Below, one piece after another: positions 1 to 7,074 of a stretch of DNA of 13,313 nucleotides; positions within the stretch are counted from its first letter, which is position 1; each line of letters opens with the position of its first letter. Position numbers and translations under genes: made by a program. The stretch is from the NCBI GenBank assembly GCA_016929985.1, contig JAFGIH010000392.1, positions 1-13,313 of the forward strand, in the 5' to 3' direction. Below the pieces are notes generated by a model. It did not search any database and was not told where the DNA came from. It saw only the letters and a list, made by a program, of their open reading frames with translations. The DNA is from Thermoleophilia bacterium. GTDB lineage: Bacteria > Actinomycetota > Thermoleophilia > RBG-16-64-13.

Positions 1-184
1 CGGCGAGGCGTCCGTGGAAGATCGCGGCCACGATCGCGGCCAGCACCCCCACCACGGCCAAGGGCGCGGCGGCGGGCAGGAGGTCACCCGCCCGGAACGC
101 CGGGTAGACGGCGAGCCCCACGGCCAGGAGGACGGCGATGAGCGCCGCGGCTAACCAGAGGCGAATCGTGCGTAGCGGCGGAAT
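1..184 (-). CDS. N-terminus of a membrane protein, probably the DUF3488/transglutaminase partner of the MoxR-DUF58 operon (partial)
   Basis: An open frame enters from base 184 and runs off the left edge, giving 61 codons. The residues are hydrophobic, with two probable membrane segments (about residues 9-24 and 34-54), a short loop containing an Asp, and basic residues before the first helix, so the N-terminus would be cytoplasmic. The most likely start is an ATT codon at 184-182, because an AGGAGG lies seven bases before it and no ATG, GTG or TTG is suitably placed in this frame. The gene overlaps the end of the DUF58 gene by 34 bases. In many Actinobacteria and other phyla the gene after MoxR and DUF58 encodes a multi-TM DUF3488/TgpA-type transglutaminase-like protein. 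The visible N-terminus fits that, but the diagnostic domain is outside the window, so the name rests on context. Confidence 0.6.
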   Translation of the reverse strand, partial: MPPLRTIRLWLAAALIAVLLAVGLAVYPAFRAGDLLPAAAPLAVVGVLAAIVAAIFHGRLA

Positions 185-1419
185 GACCTCACCTCCTCTA
201 TCGTAGCGGCGAGCGGCGTGGTCCCATCCCATTCCACAACGGCGACGCCCGCCTGCTCGTAGCGGAAGCGCAGGGTCTCCCGCCACAGCTTCCACGTGCG
301 AAGGCCCAGTTGCGCCATCGGATCGTCGCGCTTCTGCACGAACGACAGCGGCGAGACCTCCACGACCACCAAGTCGAAGCCCCGGCGGCGCAGATCGAGC
401 AGTGTGTTGACGCTGCGCTCGTCGAGGAGCGGGCTGATGGCGATGACGAGCGCCTGAGGGGTCAGGATGCGCCGGGGGAGGATGTCGATGTCCTGCCACA
501 CGAACGAGAGCACCGCCTCGGTCTCGAGCAGCGCCTCCGCGATGCGGTAACGCTGTACGTCGCTGGCGGCAGGAGCCAGCCATCGGACGAAGCCCCCGTA
601 GGAGACCAGGCCCACCCGGTCGCGGATGGTCAGATAGTGCTGGGAGAGCGAGGCCGCCGCCCGCACGGCCAGGGAGAGGACGCTTTCGTCGCCGCGCCGT
701 ACCTCGGAGAAGCTGTCGAGGAAGATGACCACGTCGCTGTTGTGCTCGGGGTGCTGCTCGTTGATGTAGACCGTCTGCCACAGGGATGTCGCCCGCCAGT
801 TGATGTGGCGCGGCCGGTCGCCCGGAGCGTAGGGGCGGATGTCGGCGAACTCGATGCCCTCTCCCTTCGAGCGGGCCACGTGGTTGCCCGCGAAGGGCTG
901 GGTCTCCAGCGGCCGCACGGCCCAGCGCAGCCGCTCCGCCTCAGGGTAGACTCGCAGGAGCGACCCTCCCCGAAACGCCCGGTCGGCAACGAGCAACCCG
1001 GCAAGGTCGTGGGAGCGCAGAGTGAGGTCGCCCAGCCGGTATGCGCCCCACCGGTCGCAACTCAGCCGCAGAGGCAGCACCCGCTCCTGGCCGCCCTCCA
1101 GCCGCAGCAGGAGCGAGTCCGCCCCCCCGACCGGCCGCAGGCCGTCGGGCAGGGCCAGCTCCACCCGTACCGCTGAGGCGGTGGCCGGCGCCGTGAGCAC
1201 CAATTCAGCCTCGACCTCCTGCCCTTCGACGGCTCGGTCGGTCGGCACGCGCAGGGCGGCGGCGACTTCCGCCGGCCGCCCCCACGAGAGTCCCACGATG
1301 AGCACCAGCGCGAACGGAGCTCCCAGGGCGACCAGCTCAGCCCTGCGCAGCGCGATCGCGACCAGGAAGGTGACGGCCGCGAAGGTCGCGTACAGCAGGA
1401 GCTTCGGCGAGCGCTTCAT
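151..1419 (-). CDS. DUF58 domain-containing protein
   Basis: Predicted protein of 422 residues. Two hydrophobic segments near the N-terminus (about residues 10-24 and 30-44) anchor it in the membrane. A beta-rich middle follows, then the DUF58 core at about residues 189-219, recognised by GIEFADIRPYAPGDRPRHIN and the Trp-Arg that follow. After that comes a vWA-like segment beginning VVIFLDSFSE, where the Asp and Ser at about residues 235-237 resemble a MIDAS metal site. Such proteins are the usual partners of MoxR ATPases; their biochemical role is poorly defined and probably concerns assembly or remodelling of envelope complexes. The ATG at 1419 shares one base with the stop of the MoxR gene (TGATG), implying coupled translation. 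The frame stays open upstream, but that extension overlaps MoxR and has a low-complexity Ala/Arg/Gly sequence, so I reject the longer start. Confidence 0.9.
   Translation of the reverse strand: MKRSPKLLLYATFAAVTFLVAIALRRAELVALGAPFALVLIVGLSWGRPAEVAAALRVPTDRAVEGQEVEAELVLTAPATASAVRVELALPDGLRPVGGADSLLLRLEGGQERVLPLRLSCDRWGAYRLGDLTLRSHDLAGLLVADRAFRGGSLLRVYPEAERLRWAVRPLETQPFAGNHVARSKGEGIEFADIRPYAPGDRPRHINWRATSLWQTVYINEQHPEHNSDVVIFLDSFSEVRRGDESVLSLAVRAAASLSQHYLTIRDRVGLVSYGGFVRWLAPAASDVQRYRIAEALLETEAVLSFVWQDIDILPRRILTPQALVIAISPLLDERSVNTLLDLRRRGFDLVVVEVSPLSFVQKRDDPMAQLGLRTWKLWRETLRFRYEQAGVAVVEWDGTTPLAATIEEVRSFRRYARFASG
182..197 (-). promoter_or_regulatory. Ribosome binding site with apparent ATT initiation codon
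   Basis: On the minus strand AGGAGG occupies 197-192, seven bases before an ATT codon at 184-182 that opens the long hydrophobic frame leaving the window. The site lies inside the 3' end of the DUF58 gene. ATT is a rare start codon, known for example from infC, and could limit expression. A base error for ATG is the plain alternative. Confidence 0.45.
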
Positions 1420-2396
1420 CAACGCCCCGGTTCGGCCGCCTCCGGCGCGGGCGTCGGCACGGTCTCGAGCACCTCGCGCACCACGTCCTCGGTAGAGACC
1501 CGCTGCACCCACAGCTCCGGCCGCAGGGTGAGGCGGTGGATGAGGGCGGGCACGGCCACCCCCTTGACGTCGTCGGGCGTGACGAAGTCTCTACCGGAGA
1601 GCGCGGCCCGGGCCCGGGCGAGAGTGAAGAGCGCGAGCGAGCCCCGCGGACTGGCCCCCACGAGCACCTTGCGGTTGCTGCGCGTCTCGCGCACGATGTC
1701 GACCATGTAGAGACGCACGCTCTCGGCCACGTGCACCTCCTCCACCGCCCGTTGCATGGCCAGCAGGGTGGCCACATCGATCACCGGGCTGAGTTCCACC
1801 TGCTCCTGCTTGCGTTCGCCCCGTCTCTCCAGCACCAACGACTCGCAGTCACGCTCGGGATAGCCCACCGACACCCGCAGGAGAAAGCGGTCGAGCTGGG
1901 CCTCCGGGAGCGGGTAGGTGCCCTCATACTCGATGGGGTTCTGCGTCGCGAGCACGATGAACGGCTGGGGGAGCGGACGCGTCTGGCCTTCGAGGGTCAC
2001 CTGCCGTTCCTGCATGGCCTCGAGCAGCGCCGACTGTGTCTTGGCCGGCGCCCGGTTGATCTCATCGCCGAGCAGCAGGTTGGTGAAGACCGGCCCGGGC
2101 AGGAAGTCGAACGTGCAGGTGTTCTGGCTGTAGATGGACGCCCCGGTGACGTCGGAGGGCATGAGGTCAGGCGTGAACTGGATGCGTGCGAACTGCATGG
2201 AGGTGACCTGTGCGAACGACCGCGCGATGAGAGTCTTCGCCAGACCGGGGAGGTCTTCGAGCAGCACATGCCCGTCGGCGAGCAACCCCAGCAGCACGAG
2301 CTCGAGCACTGGCCGCTTGCCGACCACCGCCTTCTCCACCTCGGCGATCATCTGCTCGCCCAGCGCACGGACCTGCTGAATGGTGATCGCTTCCAT
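1419..2396 (-). CDS. MoxR-family AAA+ ATPase
   Basis: Predicted 325-residue AAA_3/MoxR ATPase, a normal family length. The Walker A region is LLEDLPGLAKT (residues 45-55), with the family-typical loose P-loop keeping Gly51, Lys54 and Thr55. Walker B is LLGDEINRAP (about 108-117), sensor 1 lies in VLATQNPIEYEGTYPLPEAQ (148-167), and a candidate arginine finger follows in LDRFLLR. MoxR proteins act as chaperone-like ATPases that insert cofactors into, or activate, vWA-domain partners; the DUF58 protein encoded next is the likely partner. I chose ATG 2396 over the in-frame GTG 2399 because the upstream GGAGAGG is well spaced only for the ATG. The start overlaps the previous stop by one base (TGATG). 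The protein is cytoplasmic with no membrane segment. Family assignment is firm; the substrate is unknown. Confidence 0.95.
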   Translation of the reverse strand: MEAITIQQVRALGEQMIAEVEKAVVGKRPVLELVLLGLLADGHVLLEDLPGLAKTLIARSFAQVTSMQFARIQFTPDLMPSDVTGASIYSQNTCTFDFLPGPVFTNLLLGDEINRAPAKTQSALLEAMQERQVTLEGQTRPLPQPFIVLATQNPIEYEGTYPLPEAQLDRFLLRVSVGYPERDCESLVLERRGERKQEQVELSPVIDVATLLAMQRAVEEVHVAESVRLYMVDIVRETRSNRKVLVGASPRGSLALFTLARARAALSGRDFVTPDDVKGVAVPALIHRLTLRPELWVQRVSTEDVVREVLETVPTPAPEAAEPGR

Positions 2397-2905
2397 CACA
2401 ACCTCTCCAGTTCGTCTACCAGTTGCTCCATGTCGCCTCGCGACCAGCCTCCGCTCTGCCAGTCGGTCGGTTCCTCCCGGTCGGGCCTGATGAGTTCCCA
2501 GACTTTCCCACTCCCTATTACCGCCTCCGCCCGTTCTGTCTCGTGATCGAGGTCGATGCCATAGCCTCGCGAGAGGCGGGTGGAGACTATCTCGTGCACC
2601 ATGGGCCTCAGGCGATGATGTAGGTCGTGGCCGCTGGACATCGACATGCGGATGTCGCGCTCCACCGTGTGCAGTTGATCCACTCTATCCGGCCGGGACT
2701 TCGACCGCGAGAAGAAACGCTCGAAGGGCACGGCGGGAGGGAGCAGCGTCCGCAGCCTCCGAAGCATCAGCGCCAGCAACACGGCGCCGAGGAAGAGCGC
2801 ATAGGGCGCCAGGGCCACATCCCCGACGTAGCGGGCCAGGACGACGCCCACTGCCAGCGCGAGCACCGCCCACACGGCCGTGATCACTATCGTACGGCGC
2901 TTCAC
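2396..2905 (-). CDS. Small two-TM membrane protein of the MoxR operon, function unknown
   Basis: Predicted 169 residues. It has a basic N-terminus (VKRRT), two hydrophobic segments (about residues 6-24 and 32-49), then a charged soluble tail of about 115 residues that would face the cytoplasm and is predicted largely helical. I do not recognise a named domain. The GTG start at 2905 overlaps the stop of the DUF4129 gene by four bases (GTGA) and has GGAGAGGG just upstream. A longer open frame reaching 3064 would run deep into the DUF4129 gene and gives an Arg-rich, non-hydrophobic sequence, so it is rejected. Position between DUF4129 and MoxR matches small accessory membrane proteins seen at such loci. 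Its role is probably in the same membrane complex, but this is inference from context only. Confidence 0.8.
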   Translation of the reverse strand: MKRRTIVITAVWAVLALAVGVVLARYVGDVALAPYALFLGAVLLALMLRRLRTLLPPAVPFERFFSRSKSRPDRVDQLHTVERDIRMSMSSGHDLHHRLRPMVHEIVSTRLSRGYGIDLDHETERAEAVIGSGKVWELIRPDREEPTDWQSGGWSRGDMEQLVDELERL

Positions 2906-3834
2906 AGGCCCTCTCCGGCCAACTCGTCGCGGAAATCCCCCAATGCCTCGATTGCGTCGTGCTTCATCTCCACGCCGATGGTGTGGGCACTGAAGCGGGC
3001 GTCCTGAAAGAGCGCGGTGAGCCGCTCGCCGGCCGACCGGCTCACGTCGAGCGAGGCCAGCCACCTGGTCAGATACTCCAGGGGCGCCTCATGTGGCCGC
3101 CGGCCCAGACCGTGCTTGGCCAGCACTCCTTCCATGCCCACGTAGGCTCGTATAACCGCTGTTCGTGGGTCGGGCTCGCGCTCGAGGTCTTCGAGCGAGG
3201 CTTCCACTACTTCGCGCAACTCCTGTCGCCTGGTCGACGCTACGCCGGGCGACCAGGTCAGCGCCCTGCGGCGGCGCCACCGCAGCCACGCAAGCACCAT
3301 CCCGCCGAGCGCCGCCGCGGCCAGCACACCGATGAAGGTCCACTTCGCAGCGGCGGTGGTGGCCGGGTCGTCGGGCTGATTAGCGCCGGGGAAAGGCTCC
3401 GAAGGGCCGGGAATGCCCGGCTGCATGGGCATCTGCTGGCCTCCGCCACTGTCCCTGAGATAGATGAACGCGACAACGATCCCGGCAATGAGCGCCGCAA
3501 GGAAGAGCAGCACCAGCGCGTGGACCCACCAGGCGAAACGCATCTCGTGAACGCGGTCTGGGCTCTTGTCCCGGCCTCCCCGCATGCCTCCGCTGATGAG
3601 CAGGTAGACGATGACGCAAAGCCCGATGGTCGCGAGGCCGAGCAGCGCCGAATACAGCACTGTCAGCGTGAGCTGCGTCCCCGGTACCCCGCCTGTGGCG
3701 CCCACCAGGGAGCGCGAACGGTTGGTGCCCAAAGCGATCAGGAACACGAGCACGAACGCCGCGATGCCCAGGAGCGCGGAGCGTATGCTCCGGTTGTGGG
3801 TGAGCCACCCGCCGCTTCGACCGCTCGCCTGCAA
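2902..3834 (-). CDS. Multi-TM protein with C-terminal DUF4129 domain
   Basis: Predicted 310 residues. Four membrane segments are visible at about residues 19-37, 53-81, 102-126 and 165-184. A Pro/Gly/Gln-rich linker (about 130-160) lies between TM3 and TM4 and, by topology, outside the membrane. The C-terminal cytoplasmic part, about 200-305, carries the DUF4129 pattern: RTAVIRAYVGMEGVLAKHG, then a Pro-His-Glu-Ala-Pro-x-Glu-Tyr-Leu stretch, and RFSAHTIG near the end. DUF4129 domains recur in MoxR/DUF58/transglutaminase operons and are thought to serve envelope or protease-like complexes, with no defined activity. The start is a TTG at 3834 with GGGGAGG ten bases upstream; no better in-frame start exists. 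It is the first gene of the minus-strand operon and faces lgt across a 113-bp divergent region. Confidence 0.87.
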   Translation of the reverse strand: MQASGRSGGWLTHNRSIRSALLGIAAFVLVFLIALGTNRSRSLVGATGGVPGTQLTLTVLYSALLGLATIGLCVIVYLLISGGMRGGRDKSPDRVHEMRFAWWVHALVLLFLAALIAGIVVAFIYLRDSGGGQQMPMQPGIPGPSEPFPGANQPDDPATTAAAKWTFIGVLAAAALGGMVLAWLRWRRRRALTWSPGVASTRRQELREVVEASLEDLEREPDPRTAVIRAYVGMEGVLAKHGLGRRPHEAPLEYLTRWLASLDVSRSAGERLTALFQDARFSAHTIGVEMKHDAIEALGDFRDELAGEGL

Positions 3835-3889
3835 GCCTCGCCGACCTCCCCGCCTTCCCAGGCCTTCTCGCCGCGGAAGGATACACCAG

Positions 3890-3918
3890 TGGACTCCACG
3901 CCCGCGTACTGCGATACT
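3890..3918 (+). promoter_or_regulatory. Possible promoter for the lgt operon
   Basis: In the divergent region a TGGACT (3890-3895, four of six matches to a -35) is followed after 17 bases by GATACT (3913-3918, four of six matches to a -10) with an upstream TGC that makes it an extended -10. It lies 29 bases before the lgt start. This is a by-eye call and no comparable promoter was clear for the opposite strand. Confidence 0.35.
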
Positions 3919-3947
3919 CCGCGAGTCCCCAAGAGAGAGGGCGCGGA

Positions 3948-4796
3948 GTGACCATCAACATAGACCCGGTCATCGGGAAGCTGGGGTCGTTGGAGTTCCG
4001 CTGGTACGGCATCATCATGATGCTGGCAATACTCGTCGGCCTCTACGTGGTCTCCAGACAACTGAAGAGACGGGGCATCTCCCCGGACCATGCCTGGGGC
4101 TTGGCCATAATCGCCGTGCCCTCTGGCGTCATCGGCGCCCGACTCTTCCACGTCTTCGAGAACCTCGGGTACTACTGGGAGCATCCGGGCGAGATCTTCG
4201 GGACACAGTTGGTGGGGCTGGCCATCTACGGCGTGGTCATCGGCGGGCTGGCCGGACTGCTCGTCTACTGCCGCTGGAAGAAGCTCCCCATGCTCAAGGT
4301 GCTCGACAGCACGGCGCTTGCGTTTCCCGTGGCGCAGATCGTGGGCAAGTTCGCCAACATCATCAACGGAGACACCTGGGGGAACCCGACCTCGCTGCCC
4401 TGGGGCTTCACCTACACCCATCCCAACGCCTTCATACCGGATGAACTGCTGGGCGTGGCGACGCATCCCAACCCGGTGTACGAGCAGTTGTGGCTGCTCG
4501 TGATGGTGGGGATACTGCTCTACGCCATACCGCGCCTCAAGGTCGACGGGACGGCCCTCCTCCTCTACCTCGGCCTCTACTCGGTGGGGCGGTTCTTCCT
4601 CTCCTACTTCCGCGTGAACAAGATTCTCTTCTGGGGTCTGAGAGAGGCCCAGGTCGTCGCCCTGGTCTTGATCGTGTTGGCCATACCGGCGGCGGTGTAC
4701 CTCGTGTGGCGGGCCAGGCGCGCGCGGCCCGAAGGCCCTTCAGACGTGGGGCCGCCGGCAGAGCACACGGCGGGCGGCGGCCCGCGCGCGGAGTAG
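3948..4796 (+). CDS. lgt: Phosphatidylglycerol--prolipoprotein diacylglyceryl transferase
   Basis: Predicted 282-residue multi-TM enzyme that transfers diacylglycerol from phosphatidylglycerol to the lipobox Cys of prolipoproteins in the cytoplasmic membrane. Landmarks are FRWYG (residues 17-21), RLFHVFEN (65-72), the Lgt signature GKFANIINGDTWG (133-145), the motif THPNPVYEQLW (172-182) and VGRFFLSYFR (213-222). Several positions differ from the E. coli enzyme: by motif alignment its His103 is Tyr94 here, Arg143 is Lys134, Glu151 is Asp142, and the Glu four residues after Arg239 is Ser219, while Tyr26, Asn146 and Gly154 are kept. The start is a GTG at 3948 preceded by a GAGAGAGGG purine tract. 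It is the first gene of a three-gene plus-strand operon that includes a lipoprotein. The charged C-terminal tail (about 256-282) is unremarkable. Confidence 0.93.
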   Translation: MTINIDPVIGKLGSLEFRWYGIIMMLAILVGLYVVSRQLKRRGISPDHAWGLAIIAVPSGVIGARLFHVFENLGYYWEHPGEIFGTQLVGLAIYGVVIGGLAGLLVYCRWKKLPMLKVLDSTALAFPVAQIVGKFANIINGDTWGNPTSLPWGFTYTHPNAFIPDELLGVATHPNPVYEQLWLLVMVGILLYAIPRLKVDGTALLLYLGLYSVGRFFLSYFRVNKILFWGLREAQVVALVLIVLAIPAAVYLVWRARRARPEGPSDVGPPAEHTAGGGPRAE

Positions 4797-4803
4797 GTCG
4801 GCG

Positions 4804-5292
4804 ATGAGGCCCTTCCGCAAACGCCTCTACCACCGGCTTCGTGACTTCCGGCATGATATGGGGGTGCTGATGCGTGGACGCCGGGAGATCAAGGCGCTGC
4901 GGAGCGGTGAGCCTATCGACAAGGCGTTCCAGGAACGCCTGATGCTGGCCGTCACCGAGGTGAACGGTTGCCGCTACTGCGCGTACGCCCATGCCAAGAT
5001 GGCGCTCTCGGCCGGACTCACTCAAGAGGACGTTGAAGCGCTGGCCGGAGGGAGCCTCGACGGAGCCCCGCCGGAGCAGCTCCCCGCTCTGCTCTACGCG
5101 CAACACTGGGCAGAGACTGACGCTGAGCCTGAGCCTGAGATGAAGCAACGTGTTCTGGACACCTACGGGCTGGAGAAGGCCCGAGCCGTAGAGCTGTCGC
5201 TGCGCATGATCCGCGTGGGCAACCTGCTGGGCAACACTGCGGACTACCTTCTGTATCGCGCCTCGTGGGGCCGTTGGGGAGGCGGACGTTGA
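4804..5292 (+). CDS. AhpD-like / carboxymuconolactone decarboxylase family protein
   Basis: Predicted 162-residue all-helical cytoplasmic protein. It carries the AhpD-type redox motif [20 protein letters not shown] at residues 52-71, with Cys56, Cys59 and His63 in the CxxCxxxH arrangement used for thiol peroxidase chemistry, and an upstream Glu at 44 or 52 that may complete the proton relay. The rest, with [20 protein letters not shown] near the C-terminus, is typical of longer CMD-domain proteins. Likely a disulfide reductase or peroxide-related enzyme; true decarboxylase activity is unlikely because the CxxC is present. The ATG at 4804 is seven bases after the lgt stop with GGAG upstream, and its stop overlaps the next start by four bases, so it is co-translated with its neighbours. 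Confidence 0.87.
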   Translation: MRPFRKRLYHRLRDFRHDMGVLMRGRREIKALRSGEPIDKAFQERLMLAVTEVNGCRYCAYAHAKMALSAGLTQEDVEALAGGSLDGAPPEQLPALLYAQHWAETDAEPEPEMKQRVLDTYGLEKARAVELSLRMIRVGNLLGNTADYLLYRASWGRWGGGR

Positions 5293-6227
5293 CATGCCGC
5301 GCCCTACTGGTCGCGTCGATCGTCTTGGCCTGCGCGGTGGCGATCGGCGGGTGTGACGATGACGGTTCCGGCGCCTCGATAGTCGCGCCTACCGTCTCGG
5401 CGTCGCCGGTTTCGACGACCTCGGTAGCCGCGCCTACTACCTCGGCGTCTGTGGCGGCGACCATGCCTCCATACGCGCCGGTGCCCGCTACGTTGCCGGC
5501 GACCGTCTCGACGGCTGTGGACCCCGTCCAGATCACGGTGCTCTTCGACAACACGGCGGACCGTCCCGGCGTCCAGACCGGCTGGGGCTTCTCCTGCATA
5601 GTGGAGGGCCTCGAAAAGACGGTCTTGTTCGACACCGGCGCGGACGGAGCGGTGCTTCTCTCCAACATGGACGCGCTGGGGATCGCTCCCGAGGATGTCG
5701 ATGTGGTGGTGCTCTCCCACGAGCACAGAGACCATACCGGCGGGCTGGCCGGGTTCGTGGCGCGGAACCCCGACGTCACCGTCTACCACCCGGCGTCGTT
5801 CTCAACGAGCGCAGTGGCGTCGGCGCTGAAGGCGGGAGCGACCCTGGCGCCGGTGGAGGCAGCGGTCTCGCCGTGCGAGGGCTTCACCGTCACCGGCCCG
5901 GTGGGCAGCCCGGCGGAGTCGGCCTTGGTGGCGGAGACCGAGCGGGGCCCGGTGCTCATCGTGGGGTGCGCCCACGCGGGGGTGGTGGAGATGGTGAGGG
6001 CCGCCTCGGATGCTGTAGGGCGGCCCATCACGGCGGTCTTGGGCGGTTTTCACCTCATGTCTCAGTCGGCCGGGCAGGTGGACCGCATCGTGCAGGAGCT
6101 CAAAGAGCTCGGCGTGCAACGGTGTGGACCGGCTCACTGTACGGGAGAGGCGGCCATCGCGCGGATCACCGAGGGTTTCGGCGCGGGAGCCGTGCAGATG
6201 GGCGTGGGTTCCGTCGTCAGCTTCTGA
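5289..6227 (+). CDS. Metallo-beta-lactamase-fold lipoprotein (COG1237-like)
   Basis: Predicted 312 residues. The N-terminus is a lipoprotein signal: Arg4, a hydrophobic stretch, then lipobox AIGGC with the lipidated Cys at residue 22, followed by DDD. A Ser/Thr/Ala/Pro-rich tether covers about 28-75. The MBL domain holds [10 protein letters not shown] (112-121), the metal motif [10 protein letters not shown] (143-152; His144, His146, Asp148, His149), GCAHAG (226-231), GGFHLM (252-257) and PAHCTG (281-286). These later motifs are those of the family that includes archaeal MJ0301, described as a dihydropterin-aminobenzene phosphate synthase; the bacterial substrates are unknown. I chose TTG 5289 rather than GTG 5265: GGGGAGG lies six bases before it, it forms a TTGA overlap with the previous stop, and it gives a compact signal peptide. 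A surface-anchored member of this family is unusual. Confidence 0.88.
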   Translation: MTCRALLVASIVLACAVAIGGCDDDGSGASIVAPTVSASPVSTTSVAAPTTSASVAATMPPYAPVPATLPATVSTAVDPVQITVLFDNTADRPGVQTGWGFSCIVEGLEKTVLFDTGADGAVLLSNMDALGIAPEDVDVVVLSHEHRDHTGGLAGFVARNPDVTVYHPASFSTSAVASALKAGATLAPVEAAVSPCEGFTVTGPVGSPAESALVAETERGPVLIVGCAHAGVVEMVRAASDAVGRPITAVLGGFHLMSQSAGQVDRIVQELKELGVQRCGPAHCTGEAAIARITEGFGAGAVQMGVGSVVSF

Positions 6228-6228
6228 G

Positions 6229-6249
6229 CTCCGGCTCTCCGGCCGGGAG
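6229..6249. terminator. Weak hairpin between convergent genes
   Basis: The 28-bp gap between the two convergent MBL genes can fold CTCCGGC (6229-6235) onto GCCGGGAG (6242-6249) with a single bulged G. No T-run follows on either strand, so if it stops transcription it does so weakly; it is the only candidate in the gap. Confidence 0.25.
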
Positions 6250-6255
6250 TGCGCG

Positions 6256-7074
6256 CTAGAACCGGTACACAGTGCCCGCCTTGCCGGGTGCCACGCTCTC
6301 GCCCAGTGCGGCGCGCAGGTGGGCGGTGGCCGAATCGCCGGTGCAGTGGCAGGGGGCCAGCAGCGCGGGAGACAGTCGCCGCAACGCCTCAACGGTCCGG
6401 TCCAGGCGCCCCCGGCCTGCACTCATGAGATGGAACCCTCCGATCACGGCGCGTAGGCGTCTATGCCCGGTCAGCCCGCAGATGTATTCGAGGGTGTTCA
6501 CCACGCCGGCATGGGCGCAGCCCAGGCAGACCACCGTCCCCTCCGTGGTCTCGATCCAGAGCGCCATGTCGTCTTCGATGAGGTCGGGGGTCGTCCCCTC
6601 CGGATCGAGGTAGAACGGCCCGCCCGTGTCCTCGTAGCTCGTCAGGCGCGGCACGAAACCGGTGATGCCCACCGTGTCGGTCAGCAGGAGAGGCTTCTCC
6701 ACCCAGTGCATACGCTCCTTGGGCACGGCGTCCAGCGCCTCTCTGGGCTCCTGCGGTATTCCGATGGACCTGGTCTTGCCGTCACGGATCGCATAGCGCG
6801 TGCGGGTGGCCCCGGGATGGCAATAGACATCCACATCCGGAGCCTGCCGGAGGACGTGAGGGAGGGCGCCGGTATGATCGTAGTGGCCGTGGCTCAGCAC
6901 GAGGGTATCCGCGGTGGAGAGGTCGATGCCGAGGCTGTGGGCATTGGGTTCGAGGGCGGCGCCCTGTCCGGTATCGAACAAGATCCGTCTGCCCGCGGTC
7001 TCTATCCACATGGCCAAGCCGTGTTCGGTGGCCAGTCCTGCGTCGGCCTTGTTCTCGACTACGATGGTGATCAT
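6256..7074 (-). CDS. MBL-fold metallohydrolase (COG1237-like), cytoplasmic
   Basis: Predicted 272 residues with no signal peptide. It starts directly in the MBL fold (MITIVVENKAD), with ILFDTGQG (31-38), the metal motif SHGHYDHTGA (61-70; His62, His64, Asp66, His67), GCAHAG (185-190), GGFHLM (212-217) and PCHCTG (241-246). The order and wording of these motifs match the lipoprotein encoded convergently next to it, so the two are paralogues. This copy is the standard size; the span between the HxHxDH and GCAHAG motifs is about 40 residues longer than in the lipoprotein. Family members related to MJ0301 have been linked to pterin metabolism, but the substrate here cannot be read from the sequence. 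The ATG at 7074 overlaps the PadR stop by four bases (ATGA), making it the last gene of a five-gene operon. Confidence 0.92.
   Translation of the reverse strand: MITIVVENKADAGLATEHGLAMWIETAGRRILFDTGQGAALEPNAHSLGIDLSTADTLVLSHGHYDHTGALPHVLRQAPDVDVYCHPGATRTRYAIRDGKTRSIGIPQEPREALDAVPKERMHWVEKPLLLTDTVGITGFVPRLTSYEDTGGPFYLDPEGTTPDLIEDDMALWIETTEGTVVCLGCAHAGVVNTLEYICGLTGHRRLRAVIGGFHLMSAGRGRLDRTVEALRRLSPALLAPCHCTGDSATAHLRAALGESVAPGKAGTVYRF

Noticed and set aside
1536..2546. Long plus-strand open frame (336 codons) opposite the MoxR gene
   Set aside because: It is antisense to a highly conserved AAA+ ATPase, its translation is His/Arg/Gly-rich with no domain, and no ribosome site precedes it. High GC content produces such frames.
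2903..3064. Longer N-terminus for the small MoxR-operon membrane protein
   Set aside because: It would overlap the conserved DUF4129 domain and adds a basic non-hydrophobic sequence; the GTG at 2905 has a good ribosome site and a GTGA overlap.
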